DNA from: Globisporangium splendens
Taxonomy: Eukaryota; Oomycota; Peronosporomycetes; Pythiales; Pythiaceae
NCBI GenBank assembly: GCA_006386115.1
Contig: VFIW01000060.1
Coordinates: 124,001-188,000 of the forward strand
Direction of reading: 5' to 3'
Length of the DNA: 64,000 bases
Shown here: piece by piece, positions 20,601 through 32,474 of the stretch
How positions within the stretch are numbered: the first letter of the stretch is position 1
Layout: each line of letters starts with the position of its first letter
The notes under the pieces: model-generated
What the model was told of the DNA's origin: nothing
The model's database searches: none
The model's input: the letters and a program-made list of their open reading frames with translations, nothing else
Program-made: the position numbers and the translations under genes

Positions 20601-21453
20601 TCCCGTGCTCGCGGCGCGCGCGCAATGGACACGACTTCACATTCGGTGCTCAATGCTATCAGTTGGCCGACAACGTCATTGCCTAAGCCGGGAGCTACAA
20701 CACGGACTTGATATTGTAGTGTATCCGCTTGGTGGGGATAACATTGTCGATATCGCATCGATCATCTTCTTCCTCGAGCTTGGCGGTGCTCAGGAGAACG
20801 AGTTTTTCGTTGCGAAATTTAATCTCTCGTCTATGCCATTTCGATGCAGTGGACTGGTCCTTGACAATGAAGGTTAAACGCCGAGTCGCCGCAGTGTAGT
20901 ACAAACGCTTGACATTCTGAATCCACTCGCACAGATTCTTATACCCTGCAGAGCCGGCTGGCTCGGATGCAAGTAATTGCATAAGAATTGTCTTTTCCGC
21001 GATGTGTTCAGGCATCAAGATGCGCGGAGGGACCACAGCAACGACTGTGCCTTCGAGGCAGTCTTCAAAGAATTTGACATAGGCCATGCGTTGGAGGAAA
21101 GTGTGGGTACAAGCGAGGAATGCAGGAGGCGCGTCTAAGACGAGAGCACCCATTATCCAGGCATTCAATGCTTCTTCTTCGGCCGGCACCATCTTCCGTA
21201 GGTCATCATCGGGTTTAGTCTTCCATGGACGTGTAGCGATCTTGGTCAATCGCTGAACCCATGCACGATGACGCGCTTCACGCACCGCGGCATCAGTCCG
21301 AGTGTTGTTCTCTGGGTGAGCAGCATCAGGTTGAGGCGGTGTCTGGCCCATCATGCCTCTTTTTATTTCTTCAACGCGATGGGGATCCCAACCAGAACAT
21401 GCGGAATTCGTACCGCCACCATCAGGAGGCTGTTCAGGAGGAGGCTCCGTCAT
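17651..21453 (-). pseudogene. LINE A ORF1: gag-like nucleic-acid-binding protein (frameshifted)
   Basis: The likely start is ATG 21453 (MTEPPPEQPPDGGG). About 1260 codons end at 17651. The N-terminal 250 residues are followed by a conserved pre-knuckle region (FWVVIFNSEECPPQLKDVTH). One CCHC zinc knuckle follows, CFQCFDPSHPKSKC (C-x2-C-x4-H-x4-C, about 20465). The middle is a long Ala/Lys/Glu-rich, partly coiled-coil segment (AVAAAATAKRKFHDVSAKAH). After it come Ser/Thr/Pro-rich acidic repeats and a folded-looking C-terminus (LTGWIPSHVDALSALICALP). It should coat LINE RNA. At about 20731 a G run is one base shorter than in LINE B, which shifts the frame between residues of the DIDNVIP segment. 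Confidence 0.88.
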
Positions 21454-21667
21454 TGGTCGAAACTCCGAAAACAGCTGATCACTGAAGGATGGGACGCTGG
21501 CTCTTGATTGGTTCTTGCTTGAGTCTTGGGGCTTGGTATTGCGTAATCTGTGGGGTAGACCGCAAATTTCCCATAGGTAGGTATATTTAGGTTCATCGTC
21601 GTGACCTACAATATCCATTCTCCTACCTAATCTTCATTGCGAATTTCATCTAGGAGTGTAAATGTGT

Positions 21668-24600
21668 CTATAGCGCGGATTGCAATAGATCACTTCTGAA
21701 TGCTAAATAATCTTTGACCAGGATGGCATGTTCTCTTGGTCCTATGTGAGGCTGCCTTGTGTTGGCCAATGACCTTGGGTCTTCCGAACTTCGCATAAGC
21801 CAATGCATGACGTCGTTGTCAAGATCCTGGGTGAGATTGTTGAAAGCAGCTCGATGAGTTGGGAAGTGAACCTGCGTTGAGGTTCTGGTATCCATGGCTA
21901 GGTTGGCGGCTGAGTCCACCATCTTGTTGAAGGCACGGTAGTGATGGTACCATCCTCGGATGTCGATGCAATCCGCGAGTCGTCGACTTGTCAGGTATAA
22001 ACGTGCCAATCGGTGCTGTCGAGGGGACCGATGCATTCTCTGTTGGGAGGTAATGAGTGCACTGTCTCCAATCACGTACAACGGTTCGAAGTGACTGCGT
22101 TGGGCTTCTCGGAGTCCATGTATGAGACCCCAGTACTCGGCAAAGTTGTTGGTCGTGTCCTTCCTGCTATACGCCATGCTAGCGGCCCAAATTAAACTGG
22201 CTGTGTGCGAGTCCTTATGGACACGCACGATAATGGATCCAGTCCCTCCTGGTCCTGGATTGCCGCGTGATCCACCATTGAAAAACAACAGGTAAACGCC
22301 GCGAGTATCACTTGGAGTCAAGGGGATGGTGTCGGTTTGGCTGAGAAAGCAGTCGACATATGCCTTGAGAACTGCCGCAACCGTGTGACCGTCCGAGTCT
22401 CCAGCTTGCGCTTCAGCGAGTCGTGTGAGGTTTCGCATTCCTGCCTCTAATCTGGTCATCATGATCGCCATCTCAGCAGTCAATTCGATTGGATCCGAAT
22501 CCATGCGTCGCAGATGCGCACACCAAATGGCATGTATGAGCGACGCGCTCGTATATCGCCACAGCATGTGTGCGACGGGATAGAGGTGATCTTGGAGATG
22601 TTCATTGGAGCACTTGTGTCCGATAATGTGTCTCTTGATCGTGGTCCATGCATGCCTTGGAGTATCTGGTAGATCCAGACTGAAGATCAAGATTGCGGGG
22701 TCGTGACCAGGAGTGATTCCGATCTTCGCCCATAGCGCATAAAAGTAGTTCCACACCAGTTTGGCTTTCGGACACCCAGAATAGATGTTGAACAGAAGAT
22801 TGGACAACTTGGGAACATTCGGGATTCGAGCAGGATAGATCAGCTTTCTCATGGTTCCACATGGAGAGTCGATTGGCTTTCAGCCGGAGAAGAGTCTGAG
22901 CCGTATAAACTGTAATCCCTGGGATGTTGTGTAATTCGCTCCATTGGATTAATTGCAGTCCAAGGCCACAGAGATCCTGCTGTATGGACAGCTTTGTTGA
23001 CTGCTGCATCTCGAGTATCTTTGCCAATTTGTGTCCTCGTTGCTGCAACTTGTTGCCGATAGAAAGATCTGGTGGTATTATATCGTCCGTTGCCACCCCA
23101 TAGTTGCACGATTCTTGTGAAACGTGGATGTACATGGAACGACACCTTCTGCCCGTTCAAGTCTCTTGTTGCCATGATGTCACAGTCCATTGCGGAGTGG
23201 ACTGTATGCGTAGCTTTGACTAGGGTCGTGTCGACGTGGGTCAGTGTTGCTTCGCTGGTGTGCAGATGCCATTCGTGGTTGTAATGACGTTGCCCGTTGT
23301 ACAGCCGAAGCACATTTGTTTGCTGTGGTCGATACAGAAGCTGTGGGAAGTTGGATGCCAACATAGCACATAACCGCTCGAGCGCTCGAATAGATGGCCG
23401 GGAGAACCCGGAGATTCCACATGCCGGGGTGAAGTTAAGCACTCCTGGTCTTATCCACTCCCATCGAAGTATGTCACCCAGTTGAGCTGTTCCAACTGAT
23501 AATGATGTGTGAGCAAGCTTGTAAGGGGAGCCGTTGGAATCAAGAAGCCACCCATCTGCAGTCGAGGTCATGTATGGCAGCCATTCTGCACAGAATGTCC
23601 CACGTAGCTTTCGTCCTTCAGCGATGATACCTGGAAGCCTGTCAGGCATTTTAGAGCTGAGGTCGATCTGGAACACATCGCCGTCCCATTGAGTCTGCAC
23701 AATTGTCGACTTGAAGTGCTCGTAACACCAACGTACATTATCACGTTCTCTGGGCTCATGGGGTCGAGAATGGAGCGACGCACATAATGCTGCGCCAGTT
23801 GTCCACATGTTATCACGAAGCTGGAGTGGCCGCCTTGGAATTGCGTCGAGCGGCGTGATGTACGTCGAAGAAGCCCTTGTGTTGTGCAGCAAGATTTCCC
23901 CGATGACCTGATCGATGTGAGAGGTTGTGATTGCCCATTTGGAGACTGCTGTGGCGCTCATCGTCATCAGCTCAGTTCTGATGTTGGGTACTGACAAGCC
24001 TCCATTCATTTTTTTGAGCTCAGCTTGTTCTTCCTTCATCCACGGTTTCGCAGGCTTACCATTCCTTGAGCCCGAGACAAATTGTTTCACTAGGTCGTGT
24101 AGCTGATTGACAATAGCCATAGAGGGCCAGGAGTGCCTGGCCACGTAAAGCACTTTGGGTATGATGACGGCACTGGCAATTGCTGCGCGTTGGGCGACAG
24201 AGTGAGTTTTGAGACGCGCAAGTCGAAGTCGGACACGTAAGGCTTGGATGCACTTGGACCAGCTACTTGCATTCGAAGGCGTTTGTCCGACTTGGATGCC
24301 GAGGTAGCGGCAATGTTCCTCACGTTGTAGCACATGAATGTCGCTGACTGACTCTTCGGTGGAGCTATATTCCTTGTTCAGCGGTAATACTGCAGATTTA
24401 TGCCGATTGACTCGAAGCCCAGAAGCTGCTCCATATTTGTCCAGGATTGCAAACACGGCGTTAATATCGTTGGGATCGCTAAGATAAATGGTCGTGTCGT
24501 CTGCGTATCCTCCAAGTCTGACTTCAGTTGCGCATCCTGCTGCCTGGAGTTCAACGCCGCGTATTTCGTCACTCTCTTCGATTTTCCGATAAAGAACCTC

Positions 24601-27047
24601 TAACGCCAAGATGAAGAGAAGAGGGGCCAGCGGACATCCTTGACGAATTCCGGATGCTACGTTGTACTTTCTCGACAGGAAACCGTTGACAATGAACTTG
24701 TACGTGGTTTGAGAGTGTAACACTTTCACTAAGTGTACGAACTTCAATGGGAACCCAAGATGCTGGAGCGCTTGTGCCAGAAAGCTGCGATCGAGTGAAT
24801 CATAGGCTTTAGCAAAATCAAGGAGCAACGCGATCGCTCTGGACATGGCGGGGTCGCTCATGGCCCGCTGTTGTGCAGCCAATAACACATCGATCGTAGT
24901 CGGGATTGCTCGCCCTGGAACGAAACCAGCTTGCATGTGATGGATAAGCCAAGGGAGCACGGTTCGTAATCTGGTTGCAAATATCCGTGTGAATATTTTG
25001 TAATCCGAGTTGAGGAGTGCGATTGGCCTGTAGCCCAGCGGCGACGCAGCAGAGACGGACTTTTTATGCAGTGAATATGAGCTCCACTGAACGAACTTGG
25101 TAGAACGCATTCGGGTATCCACAAGTTGAAAAGTCGCTCGAATAGACCGGTAATCTCGTCACAGTGGTCTCTGTACCAGTCGTTGCCGAGTTCGTCAGGA
25201 CCGTGAGCTTTGCCTCTCTTGCATTTCTTCACAGCCTGTTTAATTTCACTCGAATTGATCGGTTTGAGCAGGAAGCCTAATCTGCCCGACGGAGGAATAG
25301 CTGTTCCTGGATCAAGGATTTGATCGATGTCAGTTTGCAGAGTGGGCGCCTGTTGCATGATTGATTTCCATCCTTCTCCCATGTCGTCAGCAAGTTCTCG
25401 TGAACACATGGGTCCGTAAGTCGCTGTGCCACCGAGTGTGAAGATAGTGTTGTCAAGGAACTTGGTCGAGATACGCTTGTAGAAGGATTTGCTAGTTTTT
25501 CGTTCATGATGCATGTGCTCCCGAAAAATGCGGTCCCGTTTTGAAGCCTGCCACTTCGATTTGCATTCTGCAATGGCACGACGAATACTCGTGGCGGTGG
25601 TAAGAAACTCTTGCGACAACTCCACGTTATGATCACCCACCGCTCCACCAGAGTAATCGAGCATCTGCACTTCCGATTCTGAGAGGCGTCGTTGCAACCT
25701 CTGGATTTTCTTCTTGTATCCTTGATTCAATCTGGCGAAGTACGATTTTTTAGCTTCAAGGTACCTTATCCTGAGCGCGATCTTGGCTTCATCCCACCAA
25801 TTTGCTGTGGCCAGAGCATAATCACGAGGCGAAGAGTAACGCCCACGTAATTCATCAAGTTGATCATGGGCTTTTTCGAAGAAATCTTTTCCAATACTCG
25901 CCGCTGCATTCTTCGGAAGTGGATAGACAACACGAGGTTTCTTGCTTTGGATCACCTTGTCAGGAGCAGCTACTCGGATCGTGACTCCACTGTGATCGGA
26001 GAACGGACCAGCTACGCTTTGGTAGACGCTGCGAACCCAGTCGAGATGATCATTGCTGCAGTACCATCGGTCGAGCCTACTGCTGGCACTGCCGCCTGGA
26101 GGCAGTGTATAGTAGTAGGTGTGATGCTGTCGATGGAATGCTTTGACGTCTCGTGTGTCCGTGGCGCGAAGAGCATCATCCTCGAGGGTATCAACAAGAT
26201 TCAATTTCTGGAGCAGTTTCTTCAATTCCCTGGACTCGTGCACTTTGTTGTGGTTGTTGTGAGACCTGTCTGCCATCTGGTTGAGAGTGCAATTAAAGTC
26301 TCCACCGCACAGAATGGGTCCATCATGTGACGAGAGGAGACCCGATAGTGCTCTGTAGAAAGCTTCCCTTGCAAATACGGTAGAAGGAGCGTAGATGTTG
26401 AGAAGTAACACCGTTTCACCACGCAACGTCACCGTAGCTGCCATCCAGTGCGCATTCCACTGATCCTGTTTATATGGAGCCAGTGTAGGTATGCACGAAT
26501 AGGGATTCAACAAGATCGCCACTCCTCCTTTGCGCTCGGTGGAAGCTGACCAGAGAGAGAGTCTGGGATCCGACTTTTCTGATGGTTCCTGAAAACCCCA
26601 ACTTCGACGAAATCTGGATTGCATTGATGCCACTTCGGTCTCCAGGACGTGCGTTTCTTGGAGAAAGACAATGTCCAATGATCCCGAGTCATCAGTCTGT
26701 CGAAAATGCGAAAACCACGCGTTCAGATTGGCGTCGGATTTGGAGAACCCCATCACATTCTGTGTGTGGAATCCAACAGTTAGCTCATGGCGAGCGTTGA
26801 CTGTCGCACTGCGCCTTCTGGGTCGGTGGTTGTCACGACGAGCTTGGGTTGTGGGTTGATATGGTCGCAACGGTAGTCCATCGCCGGAATACGTTGATAT
26901 GCCTTGTATTCCACGCTGTACTTCCGTCGGAGAGGCAGTTGAGCCATCTCCCCCTGCTCGCACTGAACTGCCACCAAGTACAGTGCGAGTTGAGGCACCA
27001 TGGGTGCCTTTAGTTCTGATTGAGCCGCTGTTGGACCTCCAGCTCAT
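21668..27047 (-). pseudogene. LINE B ORF2: endonuclease, reverse transcriptase, RNase H (several frame changes)
   Basis: The start ATG at 27047 (MSWRSNSGSIRTKG) overlaps ORF1 by 38 nt exactly as in LINE A. Endonuclease motifs LQETH, GGDFNC and PFSDHSGV are intact, and the RT site GGYADDTTI is intact. Frame changes: the A5 run at 25065-25061 (same place as LINE A), an extra base near 22963 (CCTTGG where LINE A has CCAGG), and a 2-bp loss near 22776 (ACACCC where LINE A has ACACTCCC). The RNase H region is open, but its first catalytic Asp is Asn (FFNGGSRGNPG instead of FFDGGSRGNPG). The copy therefore cannot be fully active by itself. Confidence 0.9.
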
Positions 27048-30000
27048 GCTGGTGCGCCAATAGCGACCATGACGTCGTCGTGCCTACAATCGCATCAATT
27101 GCTGATTGAAGAGAAGACGAACGCCAATATTCTTCAGCTCGGGTTTCAGGCATAACGTGACCAACGGCTTCGTGCTTGGGGAACATGCTGGGCAGTAGAA
27201 GACTTATCACATTGAGAATTGCCCATTTGTCTGGGTCGATGGGTCGCGAGACGGTCGCAGTCAATAGGCTATCATCTAGCTTTTCAAGTCTGTTCCACTG
27301 CTTGATGTTGTCAGTCATGGACCAACGAGCGGAGCCTTGCGGACAGGCGTCAACAGCCGATGCCCATTTCTTACAAAAGGCTCGCACTTGCGCGCTAACT
27401 GCATCGTCAGTTGAGTGATGCCAGATTAATGCGCGCTGAGCTTGACTGTTTATGCTGTGCCCAAAATCAAGAAGCTTTTTCACTGGGGACATGCGCAAGA
27501 CCTCCAGTGGAAAAGGCAGTGCACAAACGAGCGCACTTAGAGCATCCACGTGACTGGGAATCCATCCAGTCAATTTGGAGACGTCGCTTGGATCAACTGA
27601 AGGCTAGCTGAATCTTCGATTTTGTCGAGTCGCCGTGGTCCAGTCGTGCATGGCTTTGTTGTTTGCACGAAAATGCTGTCTTCGAAGGGCTTGTTCAGCA
27701 GCCGTCAATTGCTCGAGCTCCTCTTTCGATCCGACCAATCGTCCAACCAGAGACTTGCGTGCTTGCCCATCGTCCTGGACAGAGTGAGACGGTGAGGAAG
27801 GAGGCGTCTCAAATTCGCCGCTTTCACTGTCGTTGGAAAAGGTTGACTCTTGACTGGCCTCGGATTGACCTGGTGTCGTTGAAGCCGCTGCTTTTAAAAC
27901 TGAGGACGCAAGTTCTGGGATCTTTCGTGCCCGTGGTCGATTTAACGTATGAGAGTGGGAATCTGGTTCTCGCTCCGGTTCCTGGAATCGATGTTCATCA
28001 TCCGTCGACCCTGTACCTAGTCCACTACCCATCGCCGCATTGATTTCTGGCCCGGGGCCAAAGACACTCGTTGGGTCTGCATCTCGAGATTCAGCAGAGT
28101 CAATGTGTCCAGTATCTTGGTCAGCGCTGCCTGGAGTTGGCTGGTTCATCGAGGGAGCACCATTGCCTGCGTCCTCGGTACCATTTTGACTGCGCATTTC
28201 CTGGTGAAAGGCTTTAGTCACCTCTGCTGGCAGAGGGAGAGTGGCTTGACCATTTGGGGGGGTCACAGCACCTCCCGTCAGATCTTGCAAGTGCATCGTG
28301 GAATCCATCGACGTGGAATCCGCCAAGGACATCGTGACATCGAAGTGCGAGGGATCTTCAGAGTACCCAGAGGTGGTATCAGCTGATGGCTCCGATGATA
28401 GTTGCTGGTTTGCCGATCCATCATCTCTAGACGCTGAGGGAAATGACTTCGAGCCGGGCTGGCTCGTTCTTGATTGCTCCTCGTCTTGAGTCTGCGCAGT
28501 GGGACTGTGCTCGCGGACGACATGAGCTTTGACAAACTCCCTGAGTTTCGTATAAGCAAGGTCTTGATCTCCTTGGCTTTCGGTATTCTCCGCGGGAGAT
28601 GATCCTGAAGCAGCTGTCGTAGAAGCCTTGTTCCCAGCATGCTGATCGCCATCCTTGGGACCCAAATTCTTAGCTTTGGCACGCTTCTTGAGTAAATCAA
28701 GTTGCCTTTTCGCTCGATTTTTGGCGTTCTTGGCCTCCTGGAGGATCAGAGATGCGGCTGCTGCTTCTTTTGCTGTCACACGTTGCTGCAAATCAAGCAA
28801 TTCAATCTGGCGTTGGAAATGTCCAGCTTCACGATTCGCAGATGAAGATTCCTCATCACGACCACTGGTGTCTGCCTCCTTGTGTTCGTCTCGATCGAGA
28901 GCCAAACTGTGCGCCTTGGCTGAAACGTCATGGAATTTGCGTTTTGCAGTCGCAGCCGCTGCAACAGCTGCGGTGTGCGCGGAAGACGCTTTGGACAGAT
29001 GCTCCTTAGCAATGTCTAATGTTGCCTGAGCAGCGCTTAAGCGGGCGTCGATAGCAATCTTTAGCTTCGCTTGAGTGGAGTTTGCTTGTACCCCATCAAG
29101 GACAGAATCAGCTGAAGAAAGCTTCCCAGCCAGAACGGCCTCAAGTTCAAGTTCGCGCTTCTTTCGAGCCTGGAGAGCCTTGCGGTTGCTCTGACCGCTA
29201 GAAGCTTTGATATTTGTCTCTGGAGACCCGGTACCAATGCTACCAGAGCTGGCTACTGTTCCAGGAGATGTGCCGAAAACAGAAGTCAGCTTTGGAGCAG
29301 CCTTTAAGATTCCGCCTTTTGGCGCTCTTCTACCAGCTGATGCCGCGTCAGAAGCTGGATGGGGTTGCCCTTTCGACGCCGGTGAACTCTTCACTGGTGT
29401 GGTCGCTGAGGTTGAAATCGTGGATTTCATCGCCCCCTTCTGTTTCTTGAGGTTGGCTAGATCGAACCATTCTGCCTCCGACGGCGTAACAGATTGAGCG
29501 TCTGTTGCAGAATTGGCCGCTGCTGCCACTGCTGCAGAGCCGGTGCTGCTATTCGAGTCAGTAGGCTGGGGCATCTCAGAGAGCAGCGCTTTCTCAGTTG
29601 CCTTGATCTTCAGGTTGGCCATGACTTTGCCCAAACTATTGGAGAGATTGCCAATGTACTTTTGTCGGACTTCAAGAAACATGTGCTGTAGCTCAAATTT
29701 CGACATTTCCTTGGCTTGCTTGATTTCTGGTTCGAAGTCGCGATGAAATTGCATCTGACGATCTCCAGGAGCTCGAGTACACTTGCTTTTTGGATGCGAG
29801 GGGTCGAAGCACTGAAAGCAAGGGATTCGGCTGTACCGCTGATGATGATGAACGAAGATCGAGAACCCTTCAGCAGAGATGTGGGTGACATCTTTGAGCT
29901 GAGGGGGACATTCCTCGGAGTTGAAGATAACGACCCAGAAGTTAGAGTCGTATGCGCCATCCCGTGCTCGCGGCGCGCGCGCAATGGACACGACTTCACA

Positions 30001-30813
30001 TTCGGTGCTCAATGCTATCAGTTGGCCGACAATGCCGTTGCCTAAGCCGGGAGCTACAACACGGACTTGATATTGTAGTGCATCCGCTTGGTGGGGGATA
30101 ACATTGTCGATATCGCATCGATCATCTTCTTCCTCGAGCTTGGCGGTGCTGAGGAGAACGAGTTTTTCGTTGCGAAGTTTAATTTCCCGTCTATGCCATT
30201 TCGTTGCAATGGACTGCTCCTTGACAATGAAGGTCAATCGCCGAGTCGCCGCAGTGTAGTACAAACGCTTGACATTCTGAATCCACTCGCACAGATTCTT
30301 ATAACCTGCAGAGCCGGCTGGCTCGGATGCAAGTAATTGCATAAGAATTGTCTTTTCCGCGATGTGTTCAGGCATCAAGATGCGCGGAGGGACCACAGCA
30401 ACGACTGTGCCTTCGAGGCAGTCTTCAAAGAATTTGACATAGGCCATGCGTTGAAGGAAAGTGTGGGTACAAGCGAGGAATGCAGGAGGCGCGTCTAAGA
30501 CGAGAGCACCCATTATCCAGGCATTCAACGCTTCTTCTTCGACCGGCACCATCTTCCGTAGGTCATCATCGGGTTTAGTCTTCCATGGACGTGTAGCGAT
30601 CTTGGTCAATCGCTGAACCCATGCGCGATGACGCGCTTCACGCACCGCGGCATCAGTCCGAGTGTTGTTCTCTGGGTGAGCAGCATCAGGCTGAGGCGGT
30701 GTCTGGCCCATCATGCCTCTTTTTATTTCTTCAACGCGATGAGGATCCCAACCAGAACATGCAGAACTCGTACCGCCACCATCTGGAGGCTGTTCAGGAG
30801 GAGGCTCCGTCAT
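27010..30813 (-). pseudogene. LINE B ORF1: gag-like protein with one premature stop
   Basis: ATG at 30813 (MTEPPPEQPPDGGG). The frame is open to a TAG at 27606-27604, where LINE A has TTG (Leu in FSLPSVDPS). It then continues in the same frame to 27010. The CCHC knuckle CFQCFDPSHPKSKC is intact. The G run that is short in LINE A is full length here, so B shows the ancestral frame across DNVIPHQADALQYQ. A longer minus-strand frame extends past the ATG to 31095, but that part is sequence of the inserted LINE2 fragment read backwards. Confidence 0.88.
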
Positions 30814-30891
30814 TGATCGAAACTCCGAAAACAGCTGATTACTGAGGGATGGGACGCTGGCTCTTGATTGGTTCTTGCTTGAGTCTTGGGG

Positions 30892-31610
30892 TACGCTCAA
30901 AGGAGAAAAGATCAATGCAACTTGCCTGAGCCAACTGCTCAGCGTACTGGAGAGACAAGACATGTCGCGCCAACTTGAAGCGTGGGCGACAGCGCGTTTG
31001 TATTTCGATGGAGGTGCACGCGGCAACCCAGGTCCAGGAGGCAGCGGATGGGCACTCATCTTCCTGAATGAACGCACCAATCGATGGGAACTCAAAGCAT
31101 GCGGTTATGCGTACATGGGACCACAAGTCACGAACAATTGGTGCGAGTACAGCGCACTGAAAGATGGTCTGGCATACAGTGCACACTACCTACAGCACTA
31201 TGAAGTCAAGTTGGAAGTCTTCGGAGACAGCCAAATGATTATCGCAGCCCAGAACGGGTTCGCCTCAATACGCCAGACCGAGTTGCAGCCACTAGCAGTT
31301 CGGGTAAACCAAATCATCGCCAGCTTTGCGTGGATCTCCTGGAATCACACAAAACGAGAACAAAACAAAATGGCCGATCTTCTCGCCAACGTGGCAATGA
31401 ACTCCAAGAGTGCGAAGATACTCACCGACGAATCGCGGGGGAACGATCAAGTCCTTCTGTCCCAAGTCGCAGCTCTGCTCGACAATGATATCAGTGCCAC
31501 ACCGTCAAAACTTAGAAACACCTCACTGTCAGCAGTGTTAATGAGACTCAGGAATTCTTAAACTATATGTAGATCATAAGTTAAATAGAATTACCTTCTC
31601 TCTCTCTCTC
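30892..31610 (+). mobile_element. LINE2 fragment, plus strand: RNase H domain and 3' end, 15-bp target duplication
   Basis: A 5'-truncated copy of a second LINE family. It encodes an RNase H domain (about 30995-31420): YFDGGARGNPGPGGSG, NNWCEYSALKDG, VFGDSQMII and KREQNKMADLLANVAMN, so the four acidic positions are present. The frame ends at 31561 (RLRNS). A short 3' UTR and a (CT)n tail follow, to 31610. The piece is flanked by GCTTGAGTCTTGGGG at 30877-30891 and 31611-31625, a target-site duplication. It is distinct from LINE A and B: its RNase H matches theirs only at motif level. Confidence 0.9.
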
Positions 31611-31625
31611 GCTTGAGTCTTGGGG

Positions 31626-32135
31626 TATTCTCCAATATTCCAAGTCAAGCACAAGCGGTCCAGTTCCAGCCACAGCTGTCCAGTTTGGGCCGGCCCATCC
31701 CAGGGAGAGAATCCCTCCTTCTTGGAGGCCCTGGGGTGGTGAGGAATGGAATGCACGACCAATTTGAGCACGACTATTGACCCGCTGTATGTGACCAATC
31801 GTCACGCAGCACAACGAACCGGCAACGTCGCTAACAAGCGACGCAGCACAAGACCCCCCGCTGTTTGCGGCCACCACACCGCGCAGCACAAGACCCCCGA
31901 GACAAAGCCAATCCGGCTATGCCACACCAAGACGACTCGCAATGAAACCCACAAGTGACGATGCGCCCATACGATGAAATTACAAATGACAAAAAAACTA
32001 GAAAATCACGAAAACCCCGGACGCAAGTGTGAGAACGCTTGTGTTACGGCAGGATATGATAGCTGAGAACCTACCTATTCTCTTCCCCTGGAAATCTTAA
32101 ACTTTACGTTCAATAGATTTCTTATCATCTCATCA
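31626..32135 (+). mobile_element. SINE-like short retroposon, copy 2 (510 bp), 15-bp target duplication
   Basis: The same family as 4082-4629, at high identity over the whole length, with one unit of the internal 39-40 bp repeat. It is flanked by GCTTGAGTCTTGGGG at 31611-31625 and 32136-32150. That 15-mer is also the duplication of the LINE2 fragment immediately to the left. One extra T precedes the ATTCTCCAATATT start and may be untemplated. The tail is TTATCATCTCATC. Confidence 0.88.
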
Positions 32136-32206
32136 GCTTGAGTCTTGGGGCTTGATATTGCGTAATCTGTGGGGTAAACCGCAAATTTCGCAATGATTCA
32201 GAAGTG

Positions 32207-32470
32207 AGAGAGAGAGAGAGAAGGTAATTCTATTTAACTTATGATCTACATATAGTTTAAGAATTCCTGAGTCTCATTAACACTGCTGACAGTGAGGTGT
32301 TTCTAAGTTTTGACGGTGTGGCACCGATATCATTGTCGAGTAGAACTGCGACTTGGGACATAAGAATTTGATCGTTCCCCCGCGATTCATCGGTGAGTAT
32401 CTTCGCACTCTTGGAGTTCATTGCCACGTTGGCGAGAAGATCGGCCATTTTGTTTTGTTCTCGTTTTGTG
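32207..32470 (-). mobile_element. LINE2 fragment, minus strand (264 bp), 16-bp target duplication
   Basis: The minus strand repeats the last 263 bp of the plus-strand LINE2 copy (31348-31610) at about 96-97% identity. It runs from CACAAAACGAGAAC to the (CT)n tail. The flanks CAATGATTCAGAAGTG at 32191-32206 and 32471-32486 are a 16-bp direct repeat, so this is an independent, strongly 5'-truncated insertion. Together with 31348-31610 it forms a large inverted repeat around SINE-like copy 2. Confidence 0.88.
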
Positions 32471-32474
32471 CAAT

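Larger units (their letters stand above)
12158..21570 (-). mobile_element. LINE A: near-full-length non-LTR retrotransposon (ORF1 + EN-RT-RNase H ORF2)
   Basis: About 9.4 kb on the minus strand. The 5' end is at about 21570 (GAAATTTGCGGTCTACCCC). The 3' end is at about 12158 and ends in CCTCACCTTATAAAG plus a partly duplicated AATAAAG-rich tail (12158-12240). ORF1 has a CCHC knuckle. ORF2 has AP-type endonuclease, reverse transcriptase and C-terminal RNase H, the layout of I/Tad-type LINE clades. Both ORFs carry frame changes. A sister copy, LINE B, lies directly to the right in the same orientation at high nucleotide identity (well above 90% by eye). Confidence 0.92.
21580..32190 (-). mobile_element. 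LINE B: near-full-length non-LTR retrotransposon, 5' end split by nested insertions
   Basis: The body runs 21580-30876 (plus the 15-mer 30877-30891), and the last 40 bp of its 5' end are at 32151-32190. Between them sit a LINE2 fragment (30892-31610) and SINE-like copy 2 (31626-32135), each bordered by the same 15-mer. Removing these restores a 9.35-kb element with the same 5' end (GTAATCTGTGGGGTAAACC read on plus) as LINE A. Its 3' end stops at AAATATACC, lacking the usual TCACCTTATAAAG, and meets the 5' end of LINE A after a few bases (CCCATAGGTA). ORFs are as in LINE A, with different lesions. Confidence 0.9.

Noticed and set aside
30814..31095. N-terminal extension of LINE B ORF1
   Set aside because: Beyond the 15-mer at 30877-30891 the sequence belongs to the inserted LINE2 fragment read in reverse. 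LINE A has different sequence there, and both share ATG MTEPPPEQ.
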